Below the pieces are notes generated by a model, which was given only the letters and a program-made list of their open reading frames with translations, was not told where the DNA came from and ran no database searches. Made by a program: the position numbers and the translations under genes. From Enterobacter hormaechei subsp. hoffmannii (GTDB lineage Bacteria; Pseudomonadota; Gammaproteobacteria; Enterobacterales; Enterobacteriaceae), in the NCBI RefSeq assembly GCF_001729745.1, contig NZ_CP017186.1, positions 1,426,001-1,490,000 on the forward strand: DNA of 64,000 nt, in the 5' to 3' direction. Position 1 is the stretch's first letter; each line of letters opens with the position of its first letter. Below, piece by piece: positions 27,607 through 37,040 of the stretch.

Positions 27607-28839
27607 ATGATAAACCGTTCTTCTTCCGGTAATCGTCTGGGTCGTCAGGCGTTACTTTTTCCTCTGTGTCTGGTGCTTTACGAATTCTCTACCTACATCG
27701 GCAACGACATGATCCAGCCCGGCATGCTGGCTGTGGTTGAGCAGTACAACGCAGGTATTGAGTGGGTGCCGACATCCATGACCGCCTATCTGGCGGGCGG
27801 CATGTTTTTACAGTGGCTGTTAGGGCCGCTGTCGGATCGTATTGGCCGCCGTCCGGTGATGCTGACGGGCGTAGTGTGGTTTATCGTCACCTGTCTCGCC
27901 ACGCTGCTGGCGCAGAGTATTGAGCAGTTCACGCTGCTGCGTTTCCTTCAGGGCGTGAGCCTGTGCTTTATTGGCGCCGTGGGCTATGCCGCTATTCAGG
28001 AGTCGTTTGAGGAGGCGGTGTGTATCAAAATTACCGCGCTGATGGCAAACGTGGCGCTGATTGCACCGCTTCTTGGACCGCTGGTGGGAGCCGCATGGGT
28101 TCACGTCGCGCCGTGGGAGGGGATGTTCGTCCTCTTTGCCGCGCTTGCGGCTATCTCTTTCTTTGGCCTGCACCGTGCGATGCCGGAAACCGCCACCCGC
28201 CTGGGCGAAAAGCTCTCGCTTAAAGAGCTGGGGCGGGATTATAAGGCGGTGCTGAAAAATGGCCGTTTTGTCGCGGGCGCATTGGCGACGGGCTTTGTCA
28301 GCCTGCCGCTGCTGGCGTGGATTGCCCAGTCGCCGGTCATTATCATCAGCGGCGAACAGCTTAGCAGCTATGAGTATGGCCTGTTACAGGTGCCGATTTT
28401 TGGCGCGCTGATTATCGGTAACCTGGTGCTGGCGCGTCTGACGTCGCGCCGTACCGTGCGTTCGCTGATTATTTTGGGCGGCTGGCCCATAGCGGCAGGG
28501 CTGATTATCGCGGCGGTGGCGACCGTAGCCTCGTCTCATACGTACCTGTGGATGACGGCGGGGCTGAGTGTTTACGCGTTTGGTATCGGCGTGGCGAATG
28601 CTGGCCTGGTGCGCCTGACGCTGTTCGCCAGTGAAATGAGTAAAGGCACGGTGTCTGCCGCGATGGGGATGCTGCAAATGCTGATTTTCACCGTCGGTAT
28701 TGAGGTGAGCAAGCATGCTTATGCGTTTGGCGGAAACGGGCTCTTCAGCCTGTTCAATCTCGCAAACGGTGTGCTGTGGGTAGGGCTGATGGTGGTGTTC
28801 CTGAAGGACAAACGCGTCGGAAATGCCCTGCAACCGTAA
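27607..28839 (+). CDS. mdfA: Multidrug efflux MFS transporter MdfA
   Basis: A 410-residue, 12-helix drug/proton antiporter of the inner membrane that exports chloramphenicol, cationic dyes and other compounds and takes part in sodium/potassium-proton exchange. The charged residues essential in E. coli MdfA are present: Glu26 and Asp34 in [12 protein letters not shown] in TM1. Motif A is [16 protein letters not shown] at 27607 matches the E. coli N-terminus. It is transcribed alone, divergent from the PAP2 pair. Confidence 0.96.
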   Translation: MINRSSSGNRLGRQALLFPLCLVLYEFSTYIGNDMIQPGMLAVVEQYNAGIEWVPTSMTAYLAGGMFLQWLLGPLSDRIGRRPVMLTGVVWFIVTCLATLLAQSIEQFTLLRFLQGVSLCFIGAVGYAAIQESFEEAVCIKITALMANVALIAPLLGPLVGAAWVHVAPWEGMFVLFAALAAISFFGLHRAMPETATRLGEKLSLKELGRDYKAVLKNGRFVAGALATGFVSLPLLAWIAQSPVIIISGEQLSSYEYGLLQVPIFGALIIGNLVLARLTSRRTVRSLIILGGWPIAAGLIIAAVATVASSHTYLWMTAGLSVYAFGIGVANAGLVRLTLFASEMSKGTVSAAMGMLQMLIFTVGIEVSKHAYAFGGNGLFSLFNLANGVLWVGLMVVFLKDKRVGNALQP

Positions 28840-29139
28840 TCCTTATTCCCTCTCCCCCCTGGGCGAGCTCGGGACAGTTCCCTCTCCCTGTGGGCTGAGG
28901 GATCCCCAGTAATTTGAAAGCAAAAGCGATAACGTTGCCTCAGAATAACTGAGGGCTTTCAGCGATGCCTCGGTCCGGCTGTAAATCGCTGAGGCGTTTC
29001 CTGTAGGCCGGGGCGAGGCGCAGGGATGCGCCGAGAGGGCGGGCTTTACAGGGATGTTACCTCCGCCCGTCCCCGATAAGCCGGAAGGAATAAGCCGAAG
29101 GCACCGCGAAGCGGCGATTTTCCGCCGGAAGCCCGGGTC

Positions 29140-29220
29140 GCCAGGGTGGTGGCGACTGAGCCACCCTGGCACGTTCACCGGTCATGTCGTGACAGAGTAG
29201 CAAGGAACATAAAGTGAACG
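29140..29220. repeat. Structured intergenic element with nested inverted repeats
   Basis: GCCAGGGTGG (29140-29149) and CCACCCTGGC (29161-29170) form a perfect 10-bp stem. CGTTCAC (29172-29178) and GTGAACG (29214-29220) form a second stem that encloses GTCATGTCGTGAC. The layout suggests a folded RNA or a mobile intergenic repeat. Confidence 0.4.
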
Positions 29221-29240
29221 GAATGACCACCAGAGCCGTA

Positions 29241-29347
29241 TGTTCCCCCTCACCCCAGCCCTCTCCCTCAAGGGAGAGGGGGCCATCTGTGCAGGCATTA
29301 TTTTGTGGGGAACCCTCAGCCCTGTGGGAGAGGGTTAGGGTGAAGGC
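29241..29347. repeat. G+C-rich palindromic repeat next to ybjI
   Basis: CCCTCACCCCAGCCCTCTCCCT near 29247-29268 is followed by AGGGAGAGGG, and a second part ends GTGGGAGAGGGTTAGGGTGAAGG. It belongs to the same family as the repeats at 11385 and 19852. Confidence 0.65.
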
Positions 29348-29363
29348 ACCAGACCGCACGGAA

Positions 29364-30176
29364 TCAATTAAACGGCGCCTTCCCCTCCAGCACCATATCA
29401 ATCACGTCCAGCACCCCTTCGTCATTATTGTTCGGCGCTTCATAGCGGGCCACAGCCTTTATATGCGGTCTGGCGTTGGCCATCGCGAAGCCAAACCCAG
29501 CCTGGCGCAGCATCTCCACGTCGTTACCGCTGTCGCCAAAGGCCACCACTTCACTGTCCTCAATGCCCCAGCGCGCTTGCAGGATCCGCAGGCCGTTAGC
29601 TTTGTGCACGCCAGGGATTATCAGGTCGATACTGCCGTGACCCGTGGTCACCGGCACCATGATGTCGCCAAGCTTCTCATGCAGCAGCGCCTGAATGCGC
29701 GGTATTTCGTCGTCAGAGACGTTAAGCCCGAACTTGAAGAAAATATCGTTGAGGTTGTCAAAGCTGCTGACGCTTTCAAGGCGGTGATAGTATTTCGCCG
29801 CAATCTCTTTGAAGAGGTCGTTATACGTTTTCAGCGTGTAGGCGCTGTTTTTTCCGCAGGCAATTATCTCAATGCCGGGCACGTCGTTTAACAGGGTGGC
29901 GACGGTCAGAAAATGCTCTTTCGACAGTTCGCCGTTAAACACGTCTTCGCCCGCATCCACCACCCAGCCGCCGTTTTCGGCGACGAAGGCAATTTCATGG
30001 GCGATCTCGGGGAAAAATGAGATCAACTGGTAGTACTGGTTTCCGCTGGCGACCACAAAACGGATGCCTTGCGCTTTCATGCGCGCGTACTGCGCCAGAA
30101 AACGCGCGCGATTATAGGTTTTCGCATCGCTCAGGAAGGAGCCATCCATGTCGACTGCAATCAGTTTAACGCTCAT
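29364..30176 (-). CDS. ybjI: YbjI, HAD-superfamily flavin/sugar phosphatase
   Basis: A 270-residue Cof-type HAD phosphatase, paralogue of YbiV in this window. In E. coli YbjI dephosphorylates FMN and some sugar phosphates. Motif I is DMDGSFLSD (Ser in place of the usual Thr), motif II VVASGN, and the last motif [14 protein letters not shown] at 30176 has AAGGG close upstream and overlaps the end of ybjJ by 11 bp, so the two genes are probably cotranscribed and coupled. Confidence 0.93.
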   Translation of the reverse strand: MSVKLIAVDMDGSFLSDAKTYNRARFLAQYARMKAQGIRFVVASGNQYYQLISFFPEIAHEIAFVAENGGWVVDAGEDVFNGELSKEHFLTVATLLNDVPGIEIIACGKNSAYTLKTYNDLFKEIAAKYYHRLESVSSFDNLNDIFFKFGLNVSDDEIPRIQALLHEKLGDIMVPVTTGHGSIDLIIPGVHKANGLRILQARWGIEDSEVVAFGDSGNDVEMLRQAGFGFAMANARPHIKAVARYEAPNNNDEGVLDVIDMVLEGKAPFN

Positions 30177-31380
30177 ATCCCTTCTCCATTGTCGTTTGTT
30201 CTGCTTCCGGTTTTGCCACCGCACGCGCCACCAGGGCGGCAATAATCACTAACCCTAACACCACCAGCATGGCGCTGCGCAACCCGTAGTGCTCACCGAG
30301 GAATCCAAGCAACGGTGGCCCCACCAGGAAGGCAAGGTAGCCCGTGGTCGCCACAACGCTCACGCGCGTCGGCGCATCGGGGCCGGTATCGCTGGCAGCG
30401 GAAATGGTCAGCGGGAAGCCAAGGGAGGCGCCCAGCCCCCACAGGATCACCGACACACCGGCAATCCAGTCCACATCCACAAAGATGATCATCGCGATGC
30501 CCAGCCCACCCAGCAGGGCGCTGGCACGGACGACCGCCACGCGGCTGTAACGGTCGATAAACCAGCCGCCGGTAAAGCGTCCGACGGTCATGCCGAGCGT
30601 AAATCCAGCGTAGATCAGCGAGCCGGAGGTGGGGCTAAATCCGTGCCCGTCCACCATCAGCAACGGTAGCCAGTCGTTGGCGGAGCCTTCAGCAAATGCC
30701 ATCGCTAGCACCACCACGCCAATCAGCATTAGCTGGAAATCACGATAGAAGGGCAACCCTTTTGCCGCAGACTTCTGTTCGTCCGAGGCGTGTTGCCCTG
30801 TGCCTGCGGGAATAGCCCTGATGCCGGTGAGGATCGGGATAATACAGACCAGCGCCGCCAGCAAAATGTGCACATTGGCCGCAATGCCCAGCGCCGTCAG
30901 CGCCATCCCCACGCCCGCGCCCGCCAGCGTGCCGAGACTGTAAAAGCCATGCATCATGGGCAGCACCGTTTTGTTCATCGCCTGTTCGACGGCGGCCCCC
31001 TCGACGTTAATGGCCACTTCAGCCGCACCAAAGCTGCCGCCAAATACCATCAGCCCAAGGGCAAACATCAGCGGCGAGGCGAACCACAGCGCCACGCTCA
31101 AAGCGAACATTCCCACCACGGCGCAGCACATGGTGGTACGGATCACCGCGCGCGTGCCAAAGCGCTTCACCAGCCAGGCCGAGCAGAGGATGCCGCTCAT
31201 CGAGCCAATCGACAGGCCAAACAGCACGATCCCCATCTCCGCCGTCGAGACGGATAGCGTATCGCGGATTGCCGGGGTGCGCGTTGCCCAGGAAGCCATC
31301 AGCAGCCCGGGGATGAAGAAGAACATAAACAGCGCCCACATGCGCAGATGCAGGGCTTTGCGAGGAGAAGTTAGCGTCAT
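30166..31380 (-). CDS. ybjJ: YbjJ, MFS transporter of unknown substrate
   Basis: A 404-residue, 12-helix inner-membrane protein of the major facilitator superfamily, matching E. coli YbjJ. Conserved stretches include [17 protein letters not shown] after TM1 and [17 protein letters not shown] at mid-protein. No substrate is established. ATG at 31380 agrees with the E. coli start region; the frame runs upstream to 31527 but that part reads through the divergent promoter region and lacks a ribosome site. It is divergent from rcdA. Confidence 0.9.
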   Translation of the reverse strand: MTLTSPRKALHLRMWALFMFFFIPGLLMASWATRTPAIRDTLSVSTAEMGIVLFGLSIGSMSGILCSAWLVKRFGTRAVIRTTMCCAVVGMFALSVALWFASPLMFALGLMVFGGSFGAAEVAINVEGAAVEQAMNKTVLPMMHGFYSLGTLAGAGVGMALTALGIAANVHILLAALVCIIPILTGIRAIPAGTGQHASDEQKSAAKGLPFYRDFQLMLIGVVVLAMAFAEGSANDWLPLLMVDGHGFSPTSGSLIYAGFTLGMTVGRFTGGWFIDRYSRVAVVRASALLGGLGIAMIIFVDVDWIAGVSVILWGLGASLGFPLTISAASDTGPDAPTRVSVVATTGYLAFLVGPPLLGFLGEHYGLRSAMLVVLGLVIIAALVARAVAKPEAEQTTMEKGYER

Positions 31381-31429
31381 TGGGATCAGCACCAGAAGTA
31401 CAACAATAGCGACAACACTAGCAACTTTG

Positions 31430-31443
31430 TGTACATTTGTACA
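31430..31443. promoter_or_regulatory. Candidate operator between ybjJ and rcdA
   Basis: TGTAC-ATTT-GTACA, a perfect 5-bp inverted repeat with 4-bp spacer, 19 bp before the rcdA ATG and 50 bp before ybjJ. TetR-family regulators often bind such sites beside their own gene. Binding by RcdA is inference. Confidence 0.45.
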
Positions 31444-31462
31444 TAAACCGGATGAGGATTTT

Positions 31463-32014
31463 ATGAGCAGACCACCAAACGACCCTAACCGCCGCGAGAA
31501 GATACTCCAGGCGACGCTGGACACCATAGCTGAGCACGGTATTCATGCCGTCACGCACCGCAAAATTGCCACCTGCGCAGGCGTACCGCTGGGGTCGATG
31601 ACCTACTATTTCGACGGGATGGAGTCGCTTCTGGAGGAGGCGTTCACGTGGTTTACGCAGCAGATGTCTCAGCAGTACCGGGATTTCTTCGCGGGGGTGA
31701 CCGGGCGGGAGAGGGCGTGCGAGGCCATTACCACGCTGATCCACAGTTCAGCCGTGACCACGCCACACAATATGGCGCTGATGTATCAGCTGTACGCTTT
31801 TATGCACCGCAGCGCCGCGCTGAAAACGGTGATGCAGGACTGGATGAAGATGAGCCAGACTACGCTTGAGCAGTGGTTTGATCCGGCCACCGCCCGTGCG
31901 CTGGATGCGTTTATCGAGGGGATGACGCTGCATTTTGTAACCGACCGGTCGCCGTTAACCCGGGAGGAGATCCGGGCGATAGTGGGACGGATTGCAGGCG
32001 AGGATACCGTCTGA
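31463..32014 (+). CDS. rcdA: TetR-family regulator RcdA
   Basis: A 183-residue regulator matching E. coli RcdA (YbjK), which acts on csgD, curli and stress genes. The N-terminal helix-turn-helix covers about residues 10-50 ([23 protein letters not shown]...GSMTYYF). The C-terminal ligand domain is all-helical. ATG at 31463 is preceded by GAGG; a much longer frame from 30956 runs through ybjJ antisense and is not real. It lies divergent from ybjJ with a palindrome between them. Confidence 0.92.
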   Translation: MSRPPNDPNRREKILQATLDTIAEHGIHAVTHRKIATCAGVPLGSMTYYFDGMESLLEEAFTWFTQQMSQQYRDFFAGVTGRERACEAITTLIHSSAVTTPHNMALMYQLYAFMHRSAALKTVMQDWMKMSQTTLEQWFDPATARALDAFIEGMTLHFVTDRSPLTREEIRAIVGRIAGEDTV

Positions 32015-32041
32015 TAGCGCTCGCCCCGGCCACGCCTGATG

Positions 32042-32467
32042 TCAGGAGATTTTTTTCCCGCTGGCGTCAACGACGACTTCGCCATCTTCCTTTGTAAATG
32101 CCCCTTTTTGCGCGTCCGGAAGGATGTCGAGAACGACTTCAGAAGGGCGGCACAGACGTGTACCCAGCGGCGTCACCACAATCGGACGGTTAATCAGAAT
32201 GGGGTATAGCAGCATGAAATCAATAAGCTGGTCATCGGTGAAATTTCCCCCGGCAAGGCCCAGTTGCTCGTAAGGCTCGACGTTTTTGCGCAGCAGATCG
32301 CACACGGGAATCCCCATGTCTGCAATCAGCCTGGTCAGTTCATCACGCGACGGTGGGTTCTCAAGATAGAGAATAATTTCGGGTTCCGTACCGCTGTTAC
32401 GGATCATCTCCAGCGTATTGCGCGACGTGCCGCAGGCCGGGTTGTGGTAAATGGTAATGTTGCTCAT
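32042..32467 (-). CDS. arsC: Arsenate reductase ArsC (glutaredoxin type)
   Basis: A 141-residue cytoplasmic enzyme that reduces arsenate to arsenite using glutathione and glutaredoxin. The catalytic Cys12 lies in YHNPACGTSRN; NRPIVVTPLGTRLCRP holds the arsenate-binding arginines. Third gene of arsR-arsB-arsC, 12 bp after arsB. The ars operon is not present at this position in E. coli K-12, where rcdA is followed by rybB and ybjL. Confidence 0.95.
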   Translation of the reverse strand: MSNITIYHNPACGTSRNTLEMIRNSGTEPEIILYLENPPSRDELTRLIADMGIPVCDLLRKNVEPYEQLGLAGGNFTDDQLIDFMLLYPILINRPIVVTPLGTRLCRPSEVVLDILPDAQKGAFTKEDGEVVVDASGKKIS

Positions 32468-32479
32468 ATCAGGTACTCA

Positions 32480-33769
32480 CTACAGTGTAACGGAGAGACG
32501 TAACGCCAGCGCGGCAAGCGTTACAAACAGGACCGGCAGCGTCATTATCAAGCCCGTCCGGAAATAGTAGCCCCAGGAAACGATCATGTTTTTCTGCGCC
32601 AGTACATGCAGCCAGAGCAGGGTGGCCAGGCTACCGATGGGGGTGATTTTCGGCCCCAGATCGCAGCCAATCACGTTCGCGTAAATCATCGCCTCTTTTA
32701 TCAAACCTGTTGCCGAACTGCCATCAATTGAGAGCGCGCCAATCAGTACCGTTGGCATATTGTTCATTATGGATGACAGCAAGGCGGTGATGAATCCGGT
32801 GCCCAGCGTGGTGGCCCAGAGTCCATAACCGGCTAAGCGATCCAGAACGTCTGAGAGATGCTCTGTCAGCCCGGCGTTGCGCAGGCCATACACCACCAGA
32901 TACATTCCCAGCGAGAAGATAACGATCTGCCACGGTGCGCCGCGAAGCACTTTTCCGGTATTGATAGCGTGCCCGCGTTTTGCGACGACAAACAAAATCA
33001 GCGCGCCCACGCTCGCGATGGCGCTGACGGGGATGCCGAGAGGCTCAAGCACAAAGAATCCGACGAGCAGTAGCAGCAGCACGATCCAGCCCGTTCTGAA
33101 CGTCGGCAGGTCATGAATGGCCCGTGCGGGCTCGCGGAGTTTTGCCAGGTCATATTCCGGCGGTATTTCCTTGCGGAAGAACAGATGCAGCATCACCAGC
33201 GTCGCGGCAATTGCGGCGATATCAACCGGGATCATCACCGAGGCGTATTCGCTAAAGCCCAGCTTAAAGAAGTCCGCTGAGACGATGTTGACCAGGTTGG
33301 AGACAATCAGCGGCAGGCTGGCGGTATCGGCGATAAATCCCGCCGCCATCACGAACGCCAGCGTGGCCTGCTTGCTGAACCCCAGCGCCAGCAGCATGGC
33401 GATAACGATAGGCGTCAGGATCAATGCCGCACCGTCATTGGCGAACAGCGCCGCCACGGCCGCACCCAGCAGCACGATCCAGGTAAACAGCAACCGCCCG
33501 CGACCGTTTCCCCAGCGAGCAACGTGCAGCGCCGCCCACTCGAAAAAACCGGACTCATCCAGCAGCAAACTGATAACGATTACCGCGATAAACGTGGCCG
33601 TCGCATTCCAGACGATGTTCCAGACCACCGGAATGTCGTTAACGTGGATCACACCGCTCGCCAGCGCCAGCGCGGCGCCAATGGTGGCACTCCAGCCGAT
33701 ACTGAGCCCTTTGGGCTGCCAGATAACCAGTACCAGCGTAAACAGAAAAATAGCCCCTGCCAGAAACAT
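32480..33769 (-). CDS. arsB: Arsenite efflux pump ArsB
   Basis: A 429-residue inner-membrane arsenite/antimonite-proton antiporter of the ArsB/NhaD (ion transporter) superfamily with about 12 membrane segments. The [22 protein letters not shown] stretch is split here only by my quoting limit; the [12 protein letters not shown] and NLVNIVSAD segments are typical of ArsB. ATG at 33769 is preceded by CGGAG. Middle gene of the ars operon, so expression should follow ArsR release by arsenite. Confidence 0.95.
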   Translation of the reverse strand: MFLAGAIFLFTLVLVIWQPKGLSIGWSATIGAALALASGVIHVNDIPVVWNIVWNATATFIAVIVISLLLDESGFFEWAALHVARWGNGRGRLLFTWIVLLGAAVAALFANDGAALILTPIVIAMLLALGFSKQATLAFVMAAGFIADTASLPLIVSNLVNIVSADFFKLGFSEYASVMIPVDIAAIAATLVMLHLFFRKEIPPEYDLAKLREPARAIHDLPTFRTGWIVLLLLLVGFFVLEPLGIPVSAIASVGALILFVVAKRGHAINTGKVLRGAPWQIVIFSLGMYLVVYGLRNAGLTEHLSDVLDRLAGYGLWATTLGTGFITALLSSIMNNMPTVLIGALSIDGSSATGLIKEAMIYANVIGCDLGPKITPIGSLATLLWLHVLAQKNMIVSWGYYFRTGLIMTLPVLFVTLAALALRLSVTL

Positions 33770-33809
33770 CTTTTACTCCGTTATATCTGTTTTTGTGAAT
33801 GTGTTTTGG

Positions 33810-34130
33810 TCAGCACGAGCCCGGGAGGCGGTTTTTCAGCTTCATACGTGTCTCTTCTCGCAGGCAGTTCCAGCTGTTATCGATAACGGTTGCCGCCCAC
33901 GCGGGCATGTTGGGAGAGAGACGGTAGTAGATCCATTTACCCTCACGACGATCGATGACCAGCCCGGCCTCGCGCAGTAAGGCCATATGGCGGGAGACTT
34001 TCGGCTGCGGCTCGTTGGTAGCGGAGCAGAGATCGCAGACGCACAGCTCGCCCGCTTCACGCAGAAGCATGACGATGGAGAGGCGCGTTTCGTCGGAGAG
34101 GGTTTTGAAGAGCTGAACGGGGTGAAGCAT
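33810..34130 (-). CDS. arsR: Arsenical resistance repressor ArsR
   Basis: A 106-residue ArsR/SmtB-family winged-helix repressor. The metal-binding motif ELCVCDLC supplies the cysteines that bind As(III), and the recognition helix is near EPQPKVSRHMALLREAGL. I chose ATG at 34130 (MLHPVQLFK) because AGGA lies about 7 bp upstream and the family starts here. ATGs at 34157 and 34163 are in frame but lie inside the candidate operator and have no ribosome site. First gene of arsRBC. Confidence 0.9.
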   Translation of the reverse strand: MLHPVQLFKTLSDETRLSIVMLLREAGELCVCDLCSATNEPQPKVSRHMALLREAGLVIDRREGKWIYYRLSPNMPAWAATVIDNSWNCLREETRMKLKNRLPGSC

Positions 34131-34154
34131 CTGGCGATCCTGCGTGGTTTTTGT

Positions 34155-34176
34155 CATATACATTAAATCATATATG
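34155..34176. promoter_or_regulatory. Candidate ArsR operator
   Basis: CATATA (34155-34160) and TATATG (34171-34176) flank CATTAAATCA. The plus strand reads AATCATATATGTTTG, which resembles chromosomal ArsR binding sites with a TCAT...TTTG core. It lies 25-46 bp upstream of the chosen arsR start. Confidence 0.55.
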
Positions 34177-34283
34177 TTTGTGGCGAGTGAGGGAAGGGCA
34201 ATAAGGGCAAATAAATGTCCTCAGTGAAGTACCATTACATTGAGCAGTCGTCTTTGAGCCACAGACAGGGCGGGATTAGAAGA

Positions 34284-34562
34284 TTAATGATTCCTGGTTT
34301 TGTTGAATATCTTCAATGTTATGAGACAGACGATCGTTGCAGATGTTAACAGAATCAAAATATCAATATTTGTATATGTTTCGTACATTGTCTCCGCATT
34401 AATATCACCATAGATGAAGCCGCAAATAGCAGTTGCAACGTCGTGGTTAATATAAGCTGTTGAAGGACCCAGCATACGTCCTGCCAGGAAGCTAATTAAC
34501 ACAAACCAGACGGCCTTAAGTAGTCTTGAGCCCCATTTACGGGCAAGGGTAGTGATATCCAC
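34284..34562 (-). CDS. Small membrane protein of unknown function (92 aa)
   Basis: I do not recognise this protein. It has two hydrophobic segments, about residues 16-33 and 66-85, joined by a polar loop with Cys47. The start is taken as GTG at 34562 because GAGG lies 8 bp upstream; an in-frame TTG at 34577 would lie at that same GAGG. It sits between arsR and rybB in an A+T-rich stretch unlike the neighbouring core genes, so it may have come with the ars insertion. It could be a real small protein or a decaying one. Confidence 0.55.
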   Translation of the reverse strand: MDITTLARKWGSRLLKAVWFVLISFLAGRMLGPSTAYINHDVATAICGFIYGDINAETMYETYTNIDILILLTSATIVCLITLKIFNKTRNH

Positions 34563-34577
34563 CGTCAATAACCTCAA

Positions 34578-34920
34578 TACTATTGCACGCGATATGTGAA
34601 CGCATACATGGGACCTAAATAAATTCCGGTTTCAGAAGAGCGATTACGAAATTGGAGTGGTGAGCGAGCTTTATGTAGACTTCTGCCGCTATCCCCGGAT
34701 GAAGCCTTCATTCCTTTTCCTGTCATCAGGTGGATTAATTCGTTCCAGCTTATGCCAGCTGCCTGTATCGAAGTTCAAACCCGATCATATCTACGCTCAA
34801 TCGTTGTTCTTTTAAGATATTGACCAGGCAAAATTTAACCGCGCAAGAAGATCAGCTATACCGCCATGGAAAATAAGGTAGTGTTATAAGTAATTGATAG
34901 GGAAGGGTATTAATTTCAGG
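34578..34920. other. 343-bp A+T-rich gap between small ORF and rybB
   Basis: No ORF with a ribosome site, no clear hairpin and no repeat seen. Base composition is clearly richer in A+T than the flanking core genes, consistent with leftover acquired DNA. Confidence 0.5.
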
Positions 34921-34924
34921 AAAC

Positions 34925-35004
34925 AAAAAACCCATCAACCTTGAACCAAAAATGGCGGGGTTGATGGGCTCCACAAATTGGGGACATCAAAGAAAAGCAG
35001 TGGC
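34925..35004 (-). ncRNA. rybB: Small regulatory RNA RybB
   Basis: Read on the minus strand from 35004 the sequence begins GCCACTGCTTTTCTTTGATG, the conserved 5' seed of RybB that pairs with outer-membrane-protein mRNAs with help from Hfq. The 3' part forms a 10-bp perfect stem, CCCATCAACC at 34931-34940 with GGTTGATGGG at 34959-34968, followed by six T: the Rho-independent end. Length is about 80 nt. The location between rcdA and ybjL is the E. coli location. From memory, only a few bases differ from E. coli, in the two loop regions. Confidence 0.95.
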
Positions 35005-35009
35005 ACTAG

Positions 35010-35037
35010 TTATGACTGCACCCTGCGTAAAAAGTTC
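35010..35037 (-). promoter_or_regulatory. Sigma-E promoter of rybB
   Basis: On the minus strand a -35 GAACTT (35037-35032) and a -10 GTCATAA (35016-35010) lie upstream of the G at 35004. Both fit the sigma-E consensus (GGAACTT and TCTGA/GTCnnAA type), as expected for rybB, which is part of the envelope-stress response. Confidence 0.8.
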
Positions 35038-35080
35038 TGCGCGTAACGAAAATTTTTTCAGCCACACGCAATCTTGAGAT

Positions 35081-36766
35081 TTATCCGAGTCCTGGCCAGA
35101 TAATGATGATCAGCGTACCTGCCAGCGTCAGCAGCACGTTTGCGATGGCGTAGGTGCCTGCATAGCCCAGCGCCGGGATGTTGCTGCGCGCGGTGTCGCT
35201 GATGATCTCCATTGCCGGTGCGCAGGTGCGCGCGCCCATCATCGCGCCGAAGAGCAGGGCGCGGTTCATGCGGAGCACGTAGGCGCCGAACAGGAAGCAG
35301 ATGACTACCGGTACCAGGCTGACGATAAGTCCGGAAACCAACATTTGCCAGCCGACCGCACCCAGGCCATTGCCAATGCCGCTCCCGGCGCTTAAGCCGA
35401 CACCCGCCATAAAGACCATCAGACCGAACTCTTTCACCATGTTCAGCGCTCCCTGAGGGATGTAGCCGAAGGTGGGATGGTTCGCTCGCAGGAAGCCCAG
35501 CATGATCCCGGCGAACAGCAGACCGGCAGCGTTACCGATGCCGAAGCTAAAGTTACTGAACTGGAAGGTGATCATTCCGATCATCAGGCCAACAATGAAG
35601 AAGGCGCAGAAGGCTAACAGGTCCGTCACCTGACTGTGAATCGAGATAAAGCCGATACGGTCGGCAACGGTTTTAACACGTCGGGCATCGCCGCTGACCT
35701 GCAACACATCGCCTTTATTAAGCACCACGTTATCGTCGATAGGCATTTCAATCTGGCTGCGGATCACGCGATTGAGGAAACAGCCGTGGTCGGTCAGCTT
35801 CAGCTGCGCCAGACGGCGGCCCACGGCGTTGTGGTTCTTCACCACAATCTCTTCGGTGACGATACGCATGTCCAGCAGGTCGCGGTCGAACACTTCTTTC
35901 CCGTTGCGGAAGCTCGGATCGAGACGCGCGTGGGCGTCCGGGTAACCAACCAGAGCGATGTCATCGCCCATCTGGAGCACCGCGTCACCGTCCGGGTTTG
36001 CCAGAATGCCGTTACGACGGATACGTTCGATGTAGCAGCCGGTCTGACGGTAAATCCCCAGCTCGCGCAGGTTTTTCCCGTCGGTCCAGGCAACCAGCTC
36101 TGGCCCGACGCGGTAGGCGCGGATCACCGGCAGGTAAACTTTACGTTTGGAGTCCGTATCCAGACCACGCTCTCGGGCAATGGTTTGGGCGCTGGTCTGG
36201 AGATCCTGATGCTGAAGTTTTGGCAGATAGCGCGCGCCAACAATCAGGCTCACCAGACCAATCAGATAGGTCAGGGCATAGCCCAGGCTCAGGTTATCCA
36301 GCGCGGCGGAAAGCTGCGTGCCTGCCATGCCAGAATGACGAAGCGTATCCCCCGCGCCAACAAGCACCGGCGTGGAGGTCATCGAGCCTGCCAGCATACC
36401 GGCCGTTAAGCCGATGTCCCAGCCAAACAGTTTGCCCAGCCCTAACGCAATCAGCAGGGCGCTGCCGACCATCACCAGCGCCAGCATCAGATAATTTTTG
36501 CCGTCTCGGAAGAAAATGGAAAAAAAGTTCGGACCGGCTTCCACGCCAACGCAGAAAATAAACAGCATGAAACCTAAGTTAAGCGCGTCCGTGTTAATAC
36601 TGAAATGTTGCTGACCTAATAACAGGGAGACGACTAAAACGCCAATGGAATTACCAAGTTGAACTGAACCCAGGCGCAATTTACCCAGACAAAGGCCCAG
36701 TGCCAGTACCACAAATAATAACAGGATGTAATTCCCATTTAACAAGTCTGCGACGTTTATATTCAC
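35081..36766 (-). CDS. ybjL: YbjL, AspT/YidE-type transporter
   Basis: A 561-residue inner-membrane protein of the aspartate-alanine exchanger family: an N-terminal membrane half, two TrkA-C (RCK_C) cytoplasmic domains at about residues 200-370, and a C-terminal membrane half ending in a [19 protein letters not shown] stretch. The substrate of YbjL is not firmly known. The start is taken as GTG at 36766, where the E. coli protein begins (MNINVAELLNG); no ribosome site is obvious. The frame is open up to 36853, but the extra 29 residues lie in the promoter region. Confidence 0.9.
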   Translation of the reverse strand: MNINVADLLNGNYILLLFVVLALGLCLGKLRLGSVQLGNSIGVLVVSLLLGQQHFSINTDALNLGFMLFIFCVGVEAGPNFFSIFFRDGKNYLMLALVMVGSALLIALGLGKLFGWDIGLTAGMLAGSMTSTPVLVGAGDTLRHSGMAGTQLSAALDNLSLGYALTYLIGLVSLIVGARYLPKLQHQDLQTSAQTIARERGLDTDSKRKVYLPVIRAYRVGPELVAWTDGKNLRELGIYRQTGCYIERIRRNGILANPDGDAVLQMGDDIALVGYPDAHARLDPSFRNGKEVFDRDLLDMRIVTEEIVVKNHNAVGRRLAQLKLTDHGCFLNRVIRSQIEMPIDDNVVLNKGDVLQVSGDARRVKTVADRIGFISIHSQVTDLLAFCAFFIVGLMIGMITFQFSNFSFGIGNAAGLLFAGIMLGFLRANHPTFGYIPQGALNMVKEFGLMVFMAGVGLSAGSGIGNGLGAVGWQMLVSGLIVSLVPVVICFLFGAYVLRMNRALLFGAMMGARTCAPAMEIISDTARSNIPALGYAGTYAIANVLLTLAGTLIIIIWPGLG

Positions 36767-37040
36767 GGAGGCTAACTTCTTGTTTACCAGTAAGTTGTTG
36801 AATGAAAGGACTATTTGGGCTACTGTTTTCAGAGTCAGGGAATCACTTTGCACCTCCCTGCTTCCTGATAAATACCCTAAACACTAGCAGGCGGTTAGTT
36901 TAATCGTAATAGCTACCGACAGCCACCTATTATCGCACGACTTGTGTGCGTGCTTTGGCAAGGATTGCCGCAATGCTTTATCTGACTGGGCGTCCACCGG
37001 ACGATTTTTGTATTTGATAGAGATAAGTCAGGAGGATAGT

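Larger units (their letters stand above)
28840..29363. other. 524-bp repeat-rich intergenic region (mdfA-ybjI)
   Basis: No convincing gene. It holds a G+C-rich palindromic repeat near 28852-28905, a series of hairpin sequences (28995-29020, 29108-29128, 29140-29170), and a second G+C-rich repeat at 29241-29347. A 111-codon frame on the minus strand (28843-29178) runs through the repeats and is rejected. E. coli K-12 has ybjH here; I see no trace of it. Confidence 0.6.

Noticed and set aside
28843-29178. 111-codon minus-strand frame
   Set aside because: It runs through palindromic repeats and has repeat-type composition; no ribosome site or homologue known to me.
30956-31462. Long N-terminal extension of rcdA
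   Set aside because: The part before 31463 is antisense to ybjJ and lacks a ribosome site; TetR proteins start close to the helix-turn-helix.
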